From: Oscillospiraceae bacterium
Lineage (GTDB): Bacteria; Bacillota; Clostridia; Oscillospirales; Ruminococcaceae
Reading direction: 5' to 3'
Length of the DNA: 46,078 nt
Assembly (NCBI GenBank): GCA_022508885.1
Contig: JAFLUG010000008.1
Location: forward strand, 1 to 46,078
In this document: positions 7,953 to 16,253 of the stretch, one piece after another
How the letters are laid out: each line of letters begins with the position of its first letter
How positions within the stretch are numbered: position 1 is the first letter of the stretch
Position numbers and translations under genes: made by a program
Notes under the pieces: model-generated
What the model was told of the DNA's origin: nothing
What the model saw: only the letters and a program-made list of their open reading frames with translations
Database searches by the model: none

Positions 7953-9275
7953 ATGAGCAAAGTGGTAAAATTCGGCGGAAGCTCGCTTGCCGACGCAAAG
8001 CAGTTTAAAAAGGTCGCGGATATAATCCATGCCGACAGCGAGCGTTGTTATGTTGTTCCCAGCGCTCCCGGAAAGCGCTTTTCGGACGATACGAAAGTAA
8101 CGGATATGCTTTATCAGTGCTATGAGAGAGTCCTCACCGGCGAGGATTTCGCAAAGGCTTTCGCCCCTATCAGAGAACGCTATAACGGAATAATCAGCGA
8201 GCTCGGTCTTTCCCTGTCGCTCGAGGACGAGTATGTAAAGATCGGAACAAAGCTCCGCGCGGGCGCAAACCGCGAATACGCGGCTTCGCGCGGCGAATAT
8301 CTCAACGGAATTATTCTCGCGAATTATTTAGGCTTTGAGTTTGTGGACGCGGCAAAGGGAATTTTCTTCGACCGCGAGGGAAAATTCGACGCTGATGTTA
8401 CAAACGCCTGTCTCGGCGCTATCCTTGACAGAACTCCCAAGGCTGTCATTCCGGGATTTTACGGCGCGATGCCCGACGGCTCGATAAAGACTTTTTCGCG
8501 CGGCGGCTCGGACTTTACCGGCTCAGTCGTAGCAAAGGCGGCAAACGCCTCGCTCTATGAAAACTGGACGGACGTTTCGGGATTTCTTGTCGCCGACCCG
8601 CGTATAGTAAAAGACCCCGAGGGAATTGAAGTGATAACCTATTCCGAGCTTCGCGAGCTTTCGTACATGGGCGCGGGAGTTCTTCACGAGGACGCTATCT
8701 TCCCCGTAAGAAGCGCGAATATCCCCATCAACATCAAAAACACCAACGCTCCCGACGACAAGGGAACGCTTATTGTTCCCACAGCCGACAACATTCCCTC
8801 AAAGTATCAGATCACAGGCATCGCGGGCAAAAAGGACTTTTCCGCTATCTCGATAGAAAAGGACAGAATGAACACCAGCAAGGGCTTTATGCGCAGACTT
8901 TTGCAGGTGCTTGAAAACCACGAGGTATTCCCCGAGCATATGCCCACGGGAATAGATACCATAAGCGTTGTCGTAAACTCCCATGAGCTTGACGGCCAGC
9001 GCGACAAGCTCGCCCAGAGAATACGCGAAACTGTCCGCCCCGATCATTTTGAGATAATCGACGGACTCGCGCTTATCGCCGTCGTTGGACGCGGAATGAA
9101 GTCAGTAAAGGGAATCGCCACCCGCGTTTTCGCCGCGCTTTCCCACGCCGACATCAATATCCGCATGATAGACCAGGGCTCGTCCGAGCTTAACATCATA
9201 GTAGCGATCGACGAAGCTGATTTTGAAGACGCGATAAGAGTGATCTACGATATGTTTATTCTCAGTGAGCAATAA
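7953..9275 (+). CDS. lysC: aspartate kinase
   Basis: Aspartokinase phosphorylates aspartate in the first step of lysine, threonine and methionine synthesis. The 440-residue protein starts with the family ATP-binding motif VKFGGSSLAD (4-13). It also has FSRGGSDFTGSVVAKA near 180 and the catalytic-domain segment TYSELRELSYMGAGVLHEDA near 230. Two ACT-type regulatory modules follow from about residue 285, the last containing HADINIRMIDQGSSELNIIVAID, the usual site of amino-acid feedback. Translation starts at ATG 7953 with AGAGG about 11 bases upstream. It has its own promoter and is followed by a large structured intergenic element. Which amino acid inhibits it cannot be told, so the symbol is approximate. 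Confidence 0.93.
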   Translation: MSKVVKFGGSSLADAKQFKKVADIIHADSERCYVVPSAPGKRFSDDTKVTDMLYQCYERVLTGEDFAKAFAPIRERYNGIISELGLSLSLEDEYVKIGTKLRAGANREYAASRGEYLNGIILANYLGFEFVDAAKGIFFDREGKFDADVTNACLGAILDRTPKAVIPGFYGAMPDGSIKTFSRGGSDFTGSVVAKAANASLYENWTDVSGFLVADPRIVKDPEGIEVITYSELRELSYMGAGVLHEDAIFPVRSANIPINIKNTNAPDDKGTLIVPTADNIPSKYQITGIAGKKDFSAISIEKDRMNTSKGFMRRLLQVLENHEVFPEHMPTGIDTISVVVNSHELDGQRDKLAQRIRETVRPDHFEIIDGLALIAVVGRGMKSVKGIATRVFAALSHADINIRMIDQGSSELNIIVAIDEADFEDAIRVIYDMFILSEQ

Positions 9276-9300
9276 GCTTAGTGTGCATACCGCAGACCGC

Positions 9301-9397
9301 GAATTTCAAAAAGCACGAAATTTTTCTAAAGAAAAATTTCGTGCGGTTCCGATTTGACGGCAGCTCCGCTGCCGCCAAATCGTGAATTTTGAAATTC
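9301..9397. repeat. three-way-junction palindromic element between aspartokinase gene and thyA
   Basis: GAATTTCAAAA (9301-9311) pairs perfectly with TTTTGAAATTC (9387-9397). Enclosed are two hairpins: GCACGAAATTTTTC with GAAAAATTTCGTGC (9313-9344, 14 bp, TAAA loop), and GATTTGACGGCAGC with GCTGCCGCCAAATC (9351-9381, one mismatch, TCC loop). The first hairpin is not followed by a T-run, so it is not a classical terminator. It fills almost the whole 141-bp gap. Its sequence is unrelated to the TCAGACTG element family. Confidence 0.75.
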
Positions 9398-9416
9398 TAT
9401 TTAGATAGGGGTAATT

Positions 9417-10244
9417 ATGAGCAGAGCTGACGATATTTTTATTCAAAATTGCCGCGATATTCTGGAAAACGGAGTTTCCGACGAGGAGTTTTCCGTTCGT
9501 CCGCACTGGGAGGACGGAACGCCCGCGCATACGATAAAGCGATTCGCTTTGGTAAACCGCTATGATCTGTCCGAGGAGTTTCCGCTTCTTACGCTCCGCA
9601 GAACCTTTTACCGCTCGGCGATAGAGGAAATATTATGGATATATCAGAAAAAGTCGAATAACGTAAACGAGCTTTCCACGCGGATATGGGACGCGTGGGC
9701 TGACGAAAGCGGCTCTATCGGAAAAGCCTACGGCTATCAGATGAGCGTAAAGCATAAGTACCCCGAGGGCGAGATGGATCAGGTAGACAAGGCGCTTTAC
9801 GACTTAAAGCACAATCCCGCCTCGCGCAGAATTTTGCTTACAATGTACGTTCCTCACGACCTCAACGAAATGGCTCTCGCGCCGTGCGCCTATTCGCTCA
9901 CTCTCAACGTAAGCAAGGGAAAACTCAACGCGATACTCAACCAGCGCTCTCAGGATATGCTCACCGCGTCAAACTGGAACGTCTGCCAGTATTCGGCGCT
10001 TGTGATAATGCTCGCAAAAGCGAGCGGACTTGAAGCGGGAGAGCTTGTACACGTTATCGCCGACGCGCATATCTACGACCGTCATATTGACACAGTCAAG
10101 CGCCTTATAGAGCAGAAGCCATTTCCCGCGCCGAAAATGAACGTCGAGGATATAACGGATTTCTACAAGTTTACGAAAAACAGCTTTACCGCCGAGGACT
10201 ACAAGTTCCACGACTTTACAGAGAAAATTCCGGTTGCGATTTAA
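9417..10244 (+). CDS. thyA: thymidylate synthase (ThyA type, divergent)
   Basis: This enzyme makes dTMP from dUMP using methylene-tetrahydrofolate. The 275-residue protein keeps the catalytic cysteine (Cys157 in LAPCAYS), the phosphate-binding Arg177 and Asp180 in QRSQD, Asn188, and the dUMP-contacting DAHIYDRH (His218, Tyr220). The segment IWDAWADESGSIGKAYGYQ matches the family. It is divergent: the usual PCH is PCA, and the usual GLPFN loop is ASNWN. RBS AGGGG precedes ATG 9417. It overlaps no gene but lies 13 bases before the NYN gene, so the two are probably cotranscribed. No dihydrofolate reductase gene is present in the window. Confidence 0.93.
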   Translation: MSRADDIFIQNCRDILENGVSDEEFSVRPHWEDGTPAHTIKRFALVNRYDLSEEFPLLTLRRTFYRSAIEEILWIYQKKSNNVNELSTRIWDAWADESGSIGKAYGYQMSVKHKYPEGEMDQVDKALYDLKHNPASRRILLTMYVPHDLNEMALAPCAYSLTLNVSKGKLNAILNQRSQDMLTASNWNVCQYSALVIMLAKASGLEAGELVHVIADAHIYDRHIDTVKRLIEQKPFPAPKMNVEDITDFYKFTKNSFTAEDYKFHDFTEKIPVAI

Positions 10245-10257
10245 TTAAGGAGATATT

Positions 10258-11934
10258 ATGACCGAAGAAAAAAAGCTTGCGTTACTTATAGACAGCGACA
10301 ACGTTTCGGCAAAATACGCGCAGTTTATTCTGCAAGAAGCCGCAAAGTTCGGCGAGCTTACCTATAAGCGCATCTACGGCGATTGGGAAAAGGGCGGAAA
10401 CGGCTGGCACTATCCCGCGCTGAACAACTCCATTATGCCCGTTCAGCAGACGACATATATCACGGGAAAAAACGCCACCGACTTTTCGATGATAATCGAC
10501 GCAATGGACATTCTTTATACGGGAAACGTCGACGGCTTTGTACTTGTCACAAGCGACAGCGACTTTACGCGTCTCGCGATAAGACTTCGCGAGGCGGGAA
10601 AAACAGTAATAGGGATAGGCGAGGTAAAGACCCCGCTTCCTTTTACCTCAAGCTGTCACCGTTTTATTTATCTCAATCAGCTCTGCGAGCCTGCTTTCAC
10701 CTATGATGAAAAATTGCTCAGAAAAGCTGTTCTGGATTACGTTTCCGAAAACGACGACGGAAGACTCGACCTGCTTAAAATTCAGGGCTTCCTCACCTCA
10801 AAGTACGGGAATATAAATTACAGCTCGATAGGCTTCAACCGTTTCTCAAACTTTATCGACAGCTTTCCCGAGTTACGCCGCAACAGCACCTTTGTCACGC
10901 TTAAAAATTCTCCCAAGAAAGCCTCAAAATCAGCCGAAAATCTCCCGACAGACCGCGAGATAACCGAGGTGATCGTCGGCTACTTAAAGCGCAAGGACGG
11001 CGGTCATGAGGACATTTCAAAGATAGAACAGTACGTCACAGCGACATTGGGAAAGATAGACTACTCGCGTTTCGGCTCTAAACGCTTCGCGAAATTTCTT
11101 GATAAACAAAGCGCGCTTTACCGCAAAAGCACATCTGTTTACCTCGCGGAAAACGCCGCAAAGCCCGAGCCTAAAAAGTCCGTCGCTCCCGAAGAAAAAC
11201 TCCCCTCGGACAGCGAGATAATAGATGTTATCGTAAACTATCTGCAGTCGGCGGAAAACGGAGCTTCCAAGCTGTCAGATATCGAAAAGCAGGTTGAAAG
11301 CTCCTTCGGAAAAGTCGATTTCTCCCGATTCGGAGCAAAGACTCTCGCGAAATTTCTCGATATGCAAAGCGAGCTTAACCGTACAAACAACTCCGTCGCT
11401 CTTTCGGAAAGCAAGCCCGAGCAGAAAACATCCGCAAGCTCCGCCGAGATTTCGGATAATATATCTAAGCCCCAAAACAGGAAAACCAAAAAGTCCGCAA
11501 ATGCGGAAATTCACGAAAAACCCGAGCTTAATACAGTCAAACGCGAAATACAGATACAGACTGTCCGTCATGAAAACAGCATTTCGCTTCCCGCGCTCGG
11601 AAAAATTCTCCGTGAAAAATACGGCGACAATTATCTCAAGGATATCGGAGCCGTAACGCTCAAACAGCTTGTGACAGCCGTCGCGGGCGTAAAGCTGAAG
11701 GGTAACTCGATAAAGATCGACGAGGATTTTATAAACCAGACCGAGCAGATAGAACAGTTTGTCTGCGATTTTGTCGCGAAAAACAAAAAGGTGAGCATAA
11801 AGTCGCTTTCAACTCAGATAAAAAAGAAGTTTTCGGGCTTTGATTTTACCGACTACGGCTATTCGCGCTTTTCGGATTTTATAAACGCGATAGACGGAGT
11901 AAAGGCGGACAGATATTATGTCAAAACAGAGTAA
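10258..11934 (+). CDS. NYN-domain protein with tandem OST-HTH (LOTUS) domains
   Basis: The N-terminal ~140 residues form a NYN/LabA-like PIN-fold nuclease domain, with acidic residues in LLIDSDN (9-15), NATDFSMIIDAMD (72-84) and VTSDSDFTRL (97-106). About five winged-helix modules of the OST-HTH/LOTUS type follow, each with a K..GKIDYSRFG..RFAKFLD-like signature: about 150-215, 232-300, 318-385, 430-490 and 497-558. The fourth is the least regular. Charged linkers separate them. LOTUS domains bind RNA in other proteins, so an RNA-processing role is plausible but unproven here. A perfect AAGGAGAT site precedes the ATG. It follows thyA by 13 bases, and its stop codon directly abuts repeat copy B. 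Confidence 0.85.
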   Translation: MTEEKKLALLIDSDNVSAKYAQFILQEAAKFGELTYKRIYGDWEKGGNGWHYPALNNSIMPVQQTTYITGKNATDFSMIIDAMDILYTGNVDGFVLVTSDSDFTRLAIRLREAGKTVIGIGEVKTPLPFTSSCHRFIYLNQLCEPAFTYDEKLLRKAVLDYVSENDDGRLDLLKIQGFLTSKYGNINYSSIGFNRFSNFIDSFPELRRNSTFVTLKNSPKKASKSAENLPTDREITEVIVGYLKRKDGGHEDISKIEQYVTATLGKIDYSRFGSKRFAKFLDKQSALYRKSTSVYLAENAAKPEPKKSVAPEEKLPSDSEIIDVIVNYLQSAENGASKLSDIEKQVESSFGKVDFSRFGAKTLAKFLDMQSELNRTNNSVALSESKPEQKTSASSAEISDNISKPQNRKTKKSANAEIHEKPELNTVKREIQIQTVRHENSISLPALGKILREKYGDNYLKDIGAVTLKQLVTAVAGVKLKGNSIKIDEDFINQTEQIEQFVCDFVAKNKKVSIKSLSTQIKKKFSGFDFTDYGYSRFSDFINAIDGVKADRYYVKTE

Positions 11935-12058
11935 TCAGACTGCCAATAAACCCTCATCTGCTTTGTTCAGCTGAACTTCAGCTTTGCCGCACCACGGCAG
12001 CCACAAAGGCTGGCCGTGGCACGGCTTTCGTGCATATGAGGGCTTCTTGACAGTCTGA
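11935..12058 (+). repeat. palindromic intergenic element, copy B
   Basis: TCAGACTG (11935-11942) and CAGTCTGA (12051-12058) bound the element. The inner arm CCCTCATCTGC pairs with GCATATGAGGG. The central AGCCACAAAGGCT is exact, and a variable stem (GCCGCACCACGGC with GCCGTGGCACGGC, two mismatches) lies between. It begins right after the NYN gene's stop codon and reads in the plus orientation. Confidence 0.85.
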
Positions 12059-12099
12059 AATAAAGCCTTTTATACCAGAATATAAAAATCGGAAAGAAT

Positions 12100-13044
12100 G
12101 TGAAAGCCGTGAAGAAAGAAATAATTTACAGCCTTTCGGGACTTTACCGCGACGATTTCCGCGTTACGGGATACCGTTTCGGCAAAGGCGAAAAAAGCTG
12201 TTGTATAATCGGCGCGCTTCGCGGAGATGAGATCCAACAGCTCTATATGTGCGGAAAGCTTGTTAAGATACTTTCAAAACTTGAAAAGCAGGGCGACATT
12301 GCCCACGACAAGGAAATACTTGTGATCCCCTGCGTCAATAACTACGGGATAAACACAAACCGCCGCTTCTGGTGTCTTGACAACACCGACATAAACCGAA
12401 TGTTTCCGGGCGACGAAAACGGCGAAACGACCGAGCGCGTTGCCGCGGGGATATTCCGTGAGATAAAGAGCTATCAATACTGCGTACAGTTTGCGTCGTT
12501 TTATATTTCGGGAGGTTTCGTTCCTCATGTTCGCATGATGGAAACAGGCAAGGAAAACACCTCTCTCGCAAACCTTTTCGGACTTCCGTTTGTCGTTCTC
12601 AGAAACCCCACGCCGCTCGATAAATCGACCCTCAATTATAATCTCCGCCTTTCGGGAACCTCCGCGTTTTCCGTTTATACAGAAAGCAAGGAGCAGATAG
12701 ACGAAAGCTCGGCAAACGTGGGGGTTTCCGCAGTGCTTCGTTTTCTGTCGAGAATGGGAATGGTAAAGTATAAATCGCTCGGCGGTTCTATGGGAATAAC
12801 CGTAAACGAGGACGACCTGATGAACGTCCGCAGCCCCTCCGCGGGAATTTACCGTTCTGTCTGTGAAATAGGAAGCGAGGTCGCAAACGGCGATCTGCTC
12901 GCCGAAATTTACCACCCCTACGACGGGGAAATTATCGGCGAAATAACCGCGCCCGTTGACGGAATAGTGTTCTTCGCTCATCAGAAGCCGCTTATCGCCG
13001 AACGCGAGCTTGCCTTTAAAATCGTAAAAAGGATGCACAACTGA
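12100..13044 (+). CDS. M14-like succinylglutamate desuccinylase/aspartoacylase family protein, zinc ligands missing
   Basis: The 314-residue protein has the AspA/AstE layout: a peptidase-like fold with NTDINRMFPG (95-104) and ETTERVA, then a C-terminal barrel-like domain with GSEVANGDLLAEIYHP. In active members zinc is held by HGxE and a later DLH. Here the first is RGDE (Arg41, Glu44), and the second is replaced by VQFAS (129-133). Both histidines are therefore absent, and hydrolysis by the standard mechanism is unlikely. The start is GTG 12100 after GGAAAG; GTG 12109 is an alternative. The substrate is unknown. A clear terminator follows. Confidence 0.78.
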   Translation: MKAVKKEIIYSLSGLYRDDFRVTGYRFGKGEKSCCIIGALRGDEIQQLYMCGKLVKILSKLEKQGDIAHDKEILVIPCVNNYGINTNRRFWCLDNTDINRMFPGDENGETTERVAAGIFREIKSYQYCVQFASFYISGGFVPHVRMMETGKENTSLANLFGLPFVVLRNPTPLDKSTLNYNLRLSGTSAFSVYTESKEQIDESSANVGVSAVLRFLSRMGMVKYKSLGGSMGITVNEDDLMNVRSPSAGIYRSVCEIGSEVANGDLLAEIYHPYDGEIIGEITAPVDGIVFFAHQKPLIAERELAFKIVKRMHN

Positions 13045-13046
13045 TT

Positions 13047-13084
13047 AAACCGCCCTTTTGCAAAATGCACAGGGGCGGTTTTTT
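13047..13084 (+). terminator. Rho-independent terminator
   Basis: AAACCGCCC (13047-13055) pairs with GGGCGGTTT (13073-13081), followed by TTTAG. It ends the plus-strand gene and lies in the convergent gap before queT. Confidence 0.88.
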
Positions 13085-13100
13085 AGTTTTCAGTGTAGGT

Positions 13101-13637
13101 TTAATTTAACTCTTGTTTACGTTCCTTTTTGCTGTTCACCAGCGGCTTTGTATTTCCGATAAGGTTCATAAGGTGTGTGCTCTTTTCAAAAACAAGCTTG
13201 AACAGCAGCACTCCCAATACGCAGACCACGACCGCCTCTCCGAGCGCGACCGTTCCCGCGCTGAACCAGAACGGTTCTCCGCATAAAAACAGCTCAAATC
13301 CGACAATAAACCCGTTGCTTATTACAGGCAAAAGCGAGGCGACATAGATGTTTTTGATGTAGTACATGGGTATAACCGCAACCGCCGTAGCAAGCGTTCC
13401 GAAGATAATGTCGTAAAGACCGAACGGGCTGAAAAGATTCGCGATAAAACAGCCCAATATCATCGACGCGCAGTAGTCCTTGCGGTAAAAGCACAACAGC
13501 ACCAGCGCTTCGGAAAATCTGAACTGAACCGCGGCGTATGACAGCGGAGCTATCACTAAAGTTAAAACCGCGTAAGCCGCCGCGACCAGCGCAAGCCTTA
13601 CCATGTTTTTCGTGTTGAAAATTTCATTTTTCTGCAT
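13101..13637 (-). CDS. queT: QueT family transporter component (preQ1/queuosine precursor uptake)
   Basis: The 178-residue membrane protein matches QueT-type substrate-binding (S) components of ECF transporters. It has an N-terminal helix MVRLALVAAAYAVLTLVIAP, the conserved YAAVQFRFSEAL segment, and GCFIANLFSPFGLYDIIFGT, and five to six hydrophobic helices in all. The start at 13637 was chosen because AAGGAGA lies 8 bases upstream; the frame remains open further upstream into the repeat element, but that region is an untranslated leader. A preQ1-I riboswitch overlaps its ribosome binding site, which supports the substrate assignment. The energising ECF subunits are not in the window, as is usual for group II systems. 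Confidence 0.9.
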   Translation of the reverse strand: MQKNEIFNTKNMVRLALVAAAYAVLTLVIAPLSYAAVQFRFSEALVLLCFYRKDYCASMILGCFIANLFSPFGLYDIIFGTLATAVAVIPMYYIKNIYVASLLPVISNGFIVGFELFLCGEPFWFSAGTVALGEAVVVCVLGVLLFKLVFEKSTHLMNLIGNTKPLVNSKKERKQELN

Positions 13638-13644
13638 AAAAAAA

Positions 13645-13685
13645 TCTCCTTGTTTTTTTACAATGGTTAGCAGGGACAACATTGT
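13645..13685 (-). promoter_or_regulatory. preQ1-I riboswitch in the queT leader
   Basis: On the minus strand the stem ACAATG/CATTGT (13680-13685 and 13660-13665) encloses a 14-base loop ending CTAAC. The C next to the stem is at the position that pairs with preQ1 in this class. The A-rich tail AAAAAAACAAGGAG follows and contains the ribosome binding site. Layout and tail closely resemble the translational preQ1-I riboswitch of Thermoanaerobacter. Ligand binding would fold the tail into the loop (GG with loop CC) and hide the AAGGAG site, lowering queT translation. Confidence 0.8.
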
Positions 13686-13689
13686 ATGA

Positions 13690-13822
13690 AAGGCGTCAGG
13701 CAGCCGATAAGCCCTCATCTGCTTTGTCAGCCGTGACACGGCAACCAGATGGTTAGCCGTGTCACGGCTTAGGGAGATTGCTTGCAATATCCCGTGCATC
13801 TGGAGGCTTCTCGACCGCCTTA
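13690..13822 (+). repeat. palindromic intergenic element, divergent copy C
   Basis: It keeps the family arm CCCTCATCTGCTTTGTCAGC (13712-13731) and GCATCTGGAGGCTTCTCGAC, but the ends have drifted to AAGGCG/CGCCTT. The usual AGCCACAAAGGCT centre is replaced by CCGTGACACGGC paired with GCCGTGTCACGG around ACCAGATGGTTA. An extra hairpin, GGGAGATTGC with GCAATATCCC, follows. It lies between the queT promoter and its riboswitch, so it is transcribed as part of the queT leader. Confidence 0.75.
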
Positions 13823-13878
13823 TAGCAGATTCTTAAAATAGCTTAAAATACTGCCAGCCTTTATTTTTGACATTTACT

Positions 13879-13907
13879 ATTATACCACTGTTATTTACGC
13901 TTTTCAA
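13879..13907 (-). promoter_or_regulatory. sigma-A promoter of queT
   Basis: Minus strand: TTGAAA (13902-13907), 17-bp spacer, TATAAT (13879-13884). The predicted leader is about 235 nt and includes copy C and the riboswitch. Confidence 0.85.
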
Positions 13908-13926
13908 CCCCTTTTTTAAAAAACAG

Positions 13927-13955
13927 TTGATTTTATTAAAAAAATATGCTAAAAT
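13927..13955 (+). promoter_or_regulatory. sigma-A promoter of moxR
   Basis: TTGATT (13927-13932), 17-bp spacer, TAAAAT (13950-13955). It drives the divergent moxR-DUF58 pair. Confidence 0.75.
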
Positions 13956-14016
13956 AGAAATGTATACATTATAATATATATTCAATTTAATTCAAGTTTC
14001 AGAAAGGCACTTTACC

Positions 14017-14970
14017 ATGTCGGATTATTTAGACAGTCAGGAACTTTTATCCGAGCTCGCGGACGAGCTTTCCAAGGTCATAAAAGGAAAAAACAACGTA
14101 CTTTTAATTGTTCTTACCGCGCTTCTTGCGAGGGGTCACGTTCTTATAGAAGACGTTCCGGGAGTAGGAAAAACAACGCTCGCCATGGCTCTGGGAAAAG
14201 CCACGGGACTTGCGTTCCGAAGGGCGCAGTTTACTCCCGACGTTATGGCGTCGGACATTACCGGCTTTACAATGTACAATAAAGAAGAAAACTGCTTTGA
14301 ATACCGCGCGGGTCTCGCGCTTACAAATATCCTGCTTGCGGACGAGATAAACAGAACGTCCCCGAAAACACAGTCCGCTCTGCTTGAGGCAATGGAGGAA
14401 AAACGCGTTACGGTTGACGGAGAAGTACATCTGCTGCCCGAGCCGTTTATGGTCATCGCCACGCAGAACTCCGCGGGATATGTCGGGACATTCCCTCTGC
14501 CCGAGGCTCAACTCGACCGCTTTATGATGAAAGTAAACATGGGTTATCCAAGCGTTGAAGAAGAGGCGCAGATAATGCTGGACAGGATATACGAAAATCC
14601 TGTGGATAACGTCAGACAGGTCATGACCGCCGACCAGCTTTTCGATTGTATTGAAGAAGCCGAAAGCGTTACATTCGCGGAGAGCCTTTGCAGATATGTA
14701 GCCGAGCTTGCGGCGGCGACAAGAACTCACCACGCGGTAGAGCTCGGGGTAAGTCCCAGAGCGTCAGTCGCTATGATGCAGGCGGGAAGAGCCTATGCCT
14801 ATCTTCGCGGAAGAAATTATGTTATTCCCGAGGATATCGTAAGACTGCTAATTCCCGTATTCGAACACAGAATTGTATTAAAGCAGGAGGCAAGACTGAA
14901 AAAATATACGGCAAAGCAGATATTAGAGGATGTTGTCGGTATGGTTACTCCTCCGATAACAAAAAAATAA
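14017..14970 (+). CDS. MoxR family AAA+ ATPase
   Basis: MoxR ATPases act as chaperones, often assembling or activating VWA or DUF58 partners. The 317-residue protein shows Walker A EDVPGVGKTT (45-54), Walker B LLADEINR near 107, sensor 1 IATQNSAGYVGTFPLPEAQLD-type segment near 147, and the C-terminal lid with LGVSPRASVAMMQAGRAYAYL near 245. The next gene encodes a DUF58 protein, the standard partner, starting two bases after this stop. Its target in this organism cannot be read from the sequence. Confidence 0.93.
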   Translation: MSDYLDSQELLSELADELSKVIKGKNNVLLIVLTALLARGHVLIEDVPGVGKTTLAMALGKATGLAFRRAQFTPDVMASDITGFTMYNKEENCFEYRAGLALTNILLADEINRTSPKTQSALLEAMEEKRVTVDGEVHLLPEPFMVIATQNSAGYVGTFPLPEAQLDRFMMKVNMGYPSVEEEAQIMLDRIYENPVDNVRQVMTADQLFDCIEEAESVTFAESLCRYVAELAAATRTHHAVELGVSPRASVAMMQAGRAYAYLRGRNYVIPEDIVRLLIPVFEHRIVLKQEARLKKYTAKQILEDVVGMVTPPITKK

Positions 14971-14972
14971 TT

Positions 14973-16160
14973 ATGACGAAGAATCGTTTGATATACGGAA
15001 CGCTTGTCTTTTTCTGCCTTGTGTTTTCAATGGCATACAGGTCGAATTTCTCGGCAGTATTGCTGATTGCCGTAGTTTTATATCTGCCCGCCGCGGCAAT
15101 ATTTACGGCGGTTTCGCTTTTGCTCGCGGACGTAAGATTTATCAGCGGAAATTACGTCGGCGAAAAGAACGTGCGTTTTAATTTTGAGCTTGGGATAAAA
15201 AACCGCTTTATCATGCCGTTTGTTCCTATCGAGCTTTTGTGCCGGATACCTGACAGCGAAAGAGGCGTTTTTGAAGAGCGCCGGATCTTTGTCACTCTCC
15301 AGCCCTTTGGATATACGACGCTTGTTATTAATGGAATGCATAAATACAGAGGGCAGTATAAGACAGAAATTAAGAAGATATATGTTGTAGACCCTCTTGG
15401 AATAGTTCGTTTTTCCAGAAAAATTAACCGTGAGATAACCATGCTTTTCCTGCCGAGAAGATTTACGCTTGAAAAGCTGTTTAACAACTCCGAGGGAGAA
15501 GCCTCCGTTTCGCGTGCAGTCGCGAAAAACGCGGAAAGAGATGATTTTTCCCATGTCCGCGATTACCGCGAGGGAGATATTTTACAGCTTGTGCACTGGA
15601 AGCTCACCGCAAAATCCGACAGCATCATGATAAAAGAATATGAAAACATAAGCGATAAAAACGCGAGGATACTCTGCGATTTAGGCAGCTGCAAGGGAAA
15701 ACATGACGTGCTTCTCAGCGTTGATACGGTCATTGAGACCGCGCTTGCGTTCGCTAAATCCCTGCTTAATGAAAACATCGGCTCGGCTGTTGATCTTGGC
15801 GATGTTCTGCGAAAAAATATAGTCACGGTAAAAAGCACATCAGACTATGAAAGATTGTACGAGCTTATGTCAATGATACCCGCCGACGCGCCCGTATGTG
15901 ATATCGGCACAATGCTGTCCGGAACCGAGGAGGGCAAGCAGTCGATCGTTGTACTGATAACCGCAGAGCTTAACGAGCAAACCGTGTTCTGGGCAAACTC
16001 CGCGCTGAAATTCGGCTCGGTGATCATTGCGTATATAAATTTGGAAAACGCTCCCATCGAACGTGATTATTGGGAGGAAAAATTCAGCCTTATAAATATT
16101 CGCGCACCGGGCATAAACGCTTTAAGAGAGGCAACGGCGATTTTTCAAGAGAGAGCTTAA
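14973..16160 (+). CDS. DUF58 domain membrane protein
   Basis: The 395-residue protein begins MTKNRLIYG and has two N-terminal membrane helices (about 5-50). A beta-rich cytosolic or surface domain follows. The DUF58 signature is present: VRDYREGDILQLVHW, then KLTAKSDSIMIKEYE near residue 205-235. The ATG at 14973 lies two bases after the moxR stop and has no strong ribosome binding site, so translation is probably coupled. The same frame is open much further upstream inside moxR, but that part is a shadow. DUF58-MoxR pairs are linked to cell-envelope or metal-chelation processes in other bacteria; no specific role is assigned here. Confidence 0.9.
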   Translation: MTKNRLIYGTLVFFCLVFSMAYRSNFSAVLLIAVVLYLPAAAIFTAVSLLLADVRFISGNYVGEKNVRFNFELGIKNRFIMPFVPIELLCRIPDSERGVFEERRIFVTLQPFGYTTLVINGMHKYRGQYKTEIKKIYVVDPLGIVRFSRKINREITMLFLPRRFTLEKLFNNSEGEASVSRAVAKNAERDDFSHVRDYREGDILQLVHWKLTAKSDSIMIKEYENISDKNARILCDLGSCKGKHDVLLSVDTVIETALAFAKSLLNENIGSAVDLGDVLRKNIVTVKSTSDYERLYELMSMIPADAPVCDIGTMLSGTEEGKQSIVVLITAELNEQTVFWANSALKFGSVIIAYINLENAPIERDYWEEKFSLINIRAPGINALREATAIFQERA

Positions 16161-16253
16161 CACGGTTCTATACCGAAAAACGCTGAATGCTTTTGTCAAA
16201 ACCGGCGGGCGACCGCCCGCTGAAAATATACTATATAATAGGAGGTATTAAAA

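Noticed and set aside
12274-13038. 254-codon open frame antisense to the aspartoacylase-like gene
   Set aside because: Codon-bias shadow; the plus-strand frame has family motifs throughout.
14688-14972. Upstream extension of the DUF58 reading frame
   Set aside because: It overlaps moxR out of frame; the membrane-helix N-terminus starts at ATG 14973.
16234-16239. TATAAT just before the small protein gene
   Set aside because: The start point would fall inside the ribosome binding site and no -35 box lies at a proper distance.
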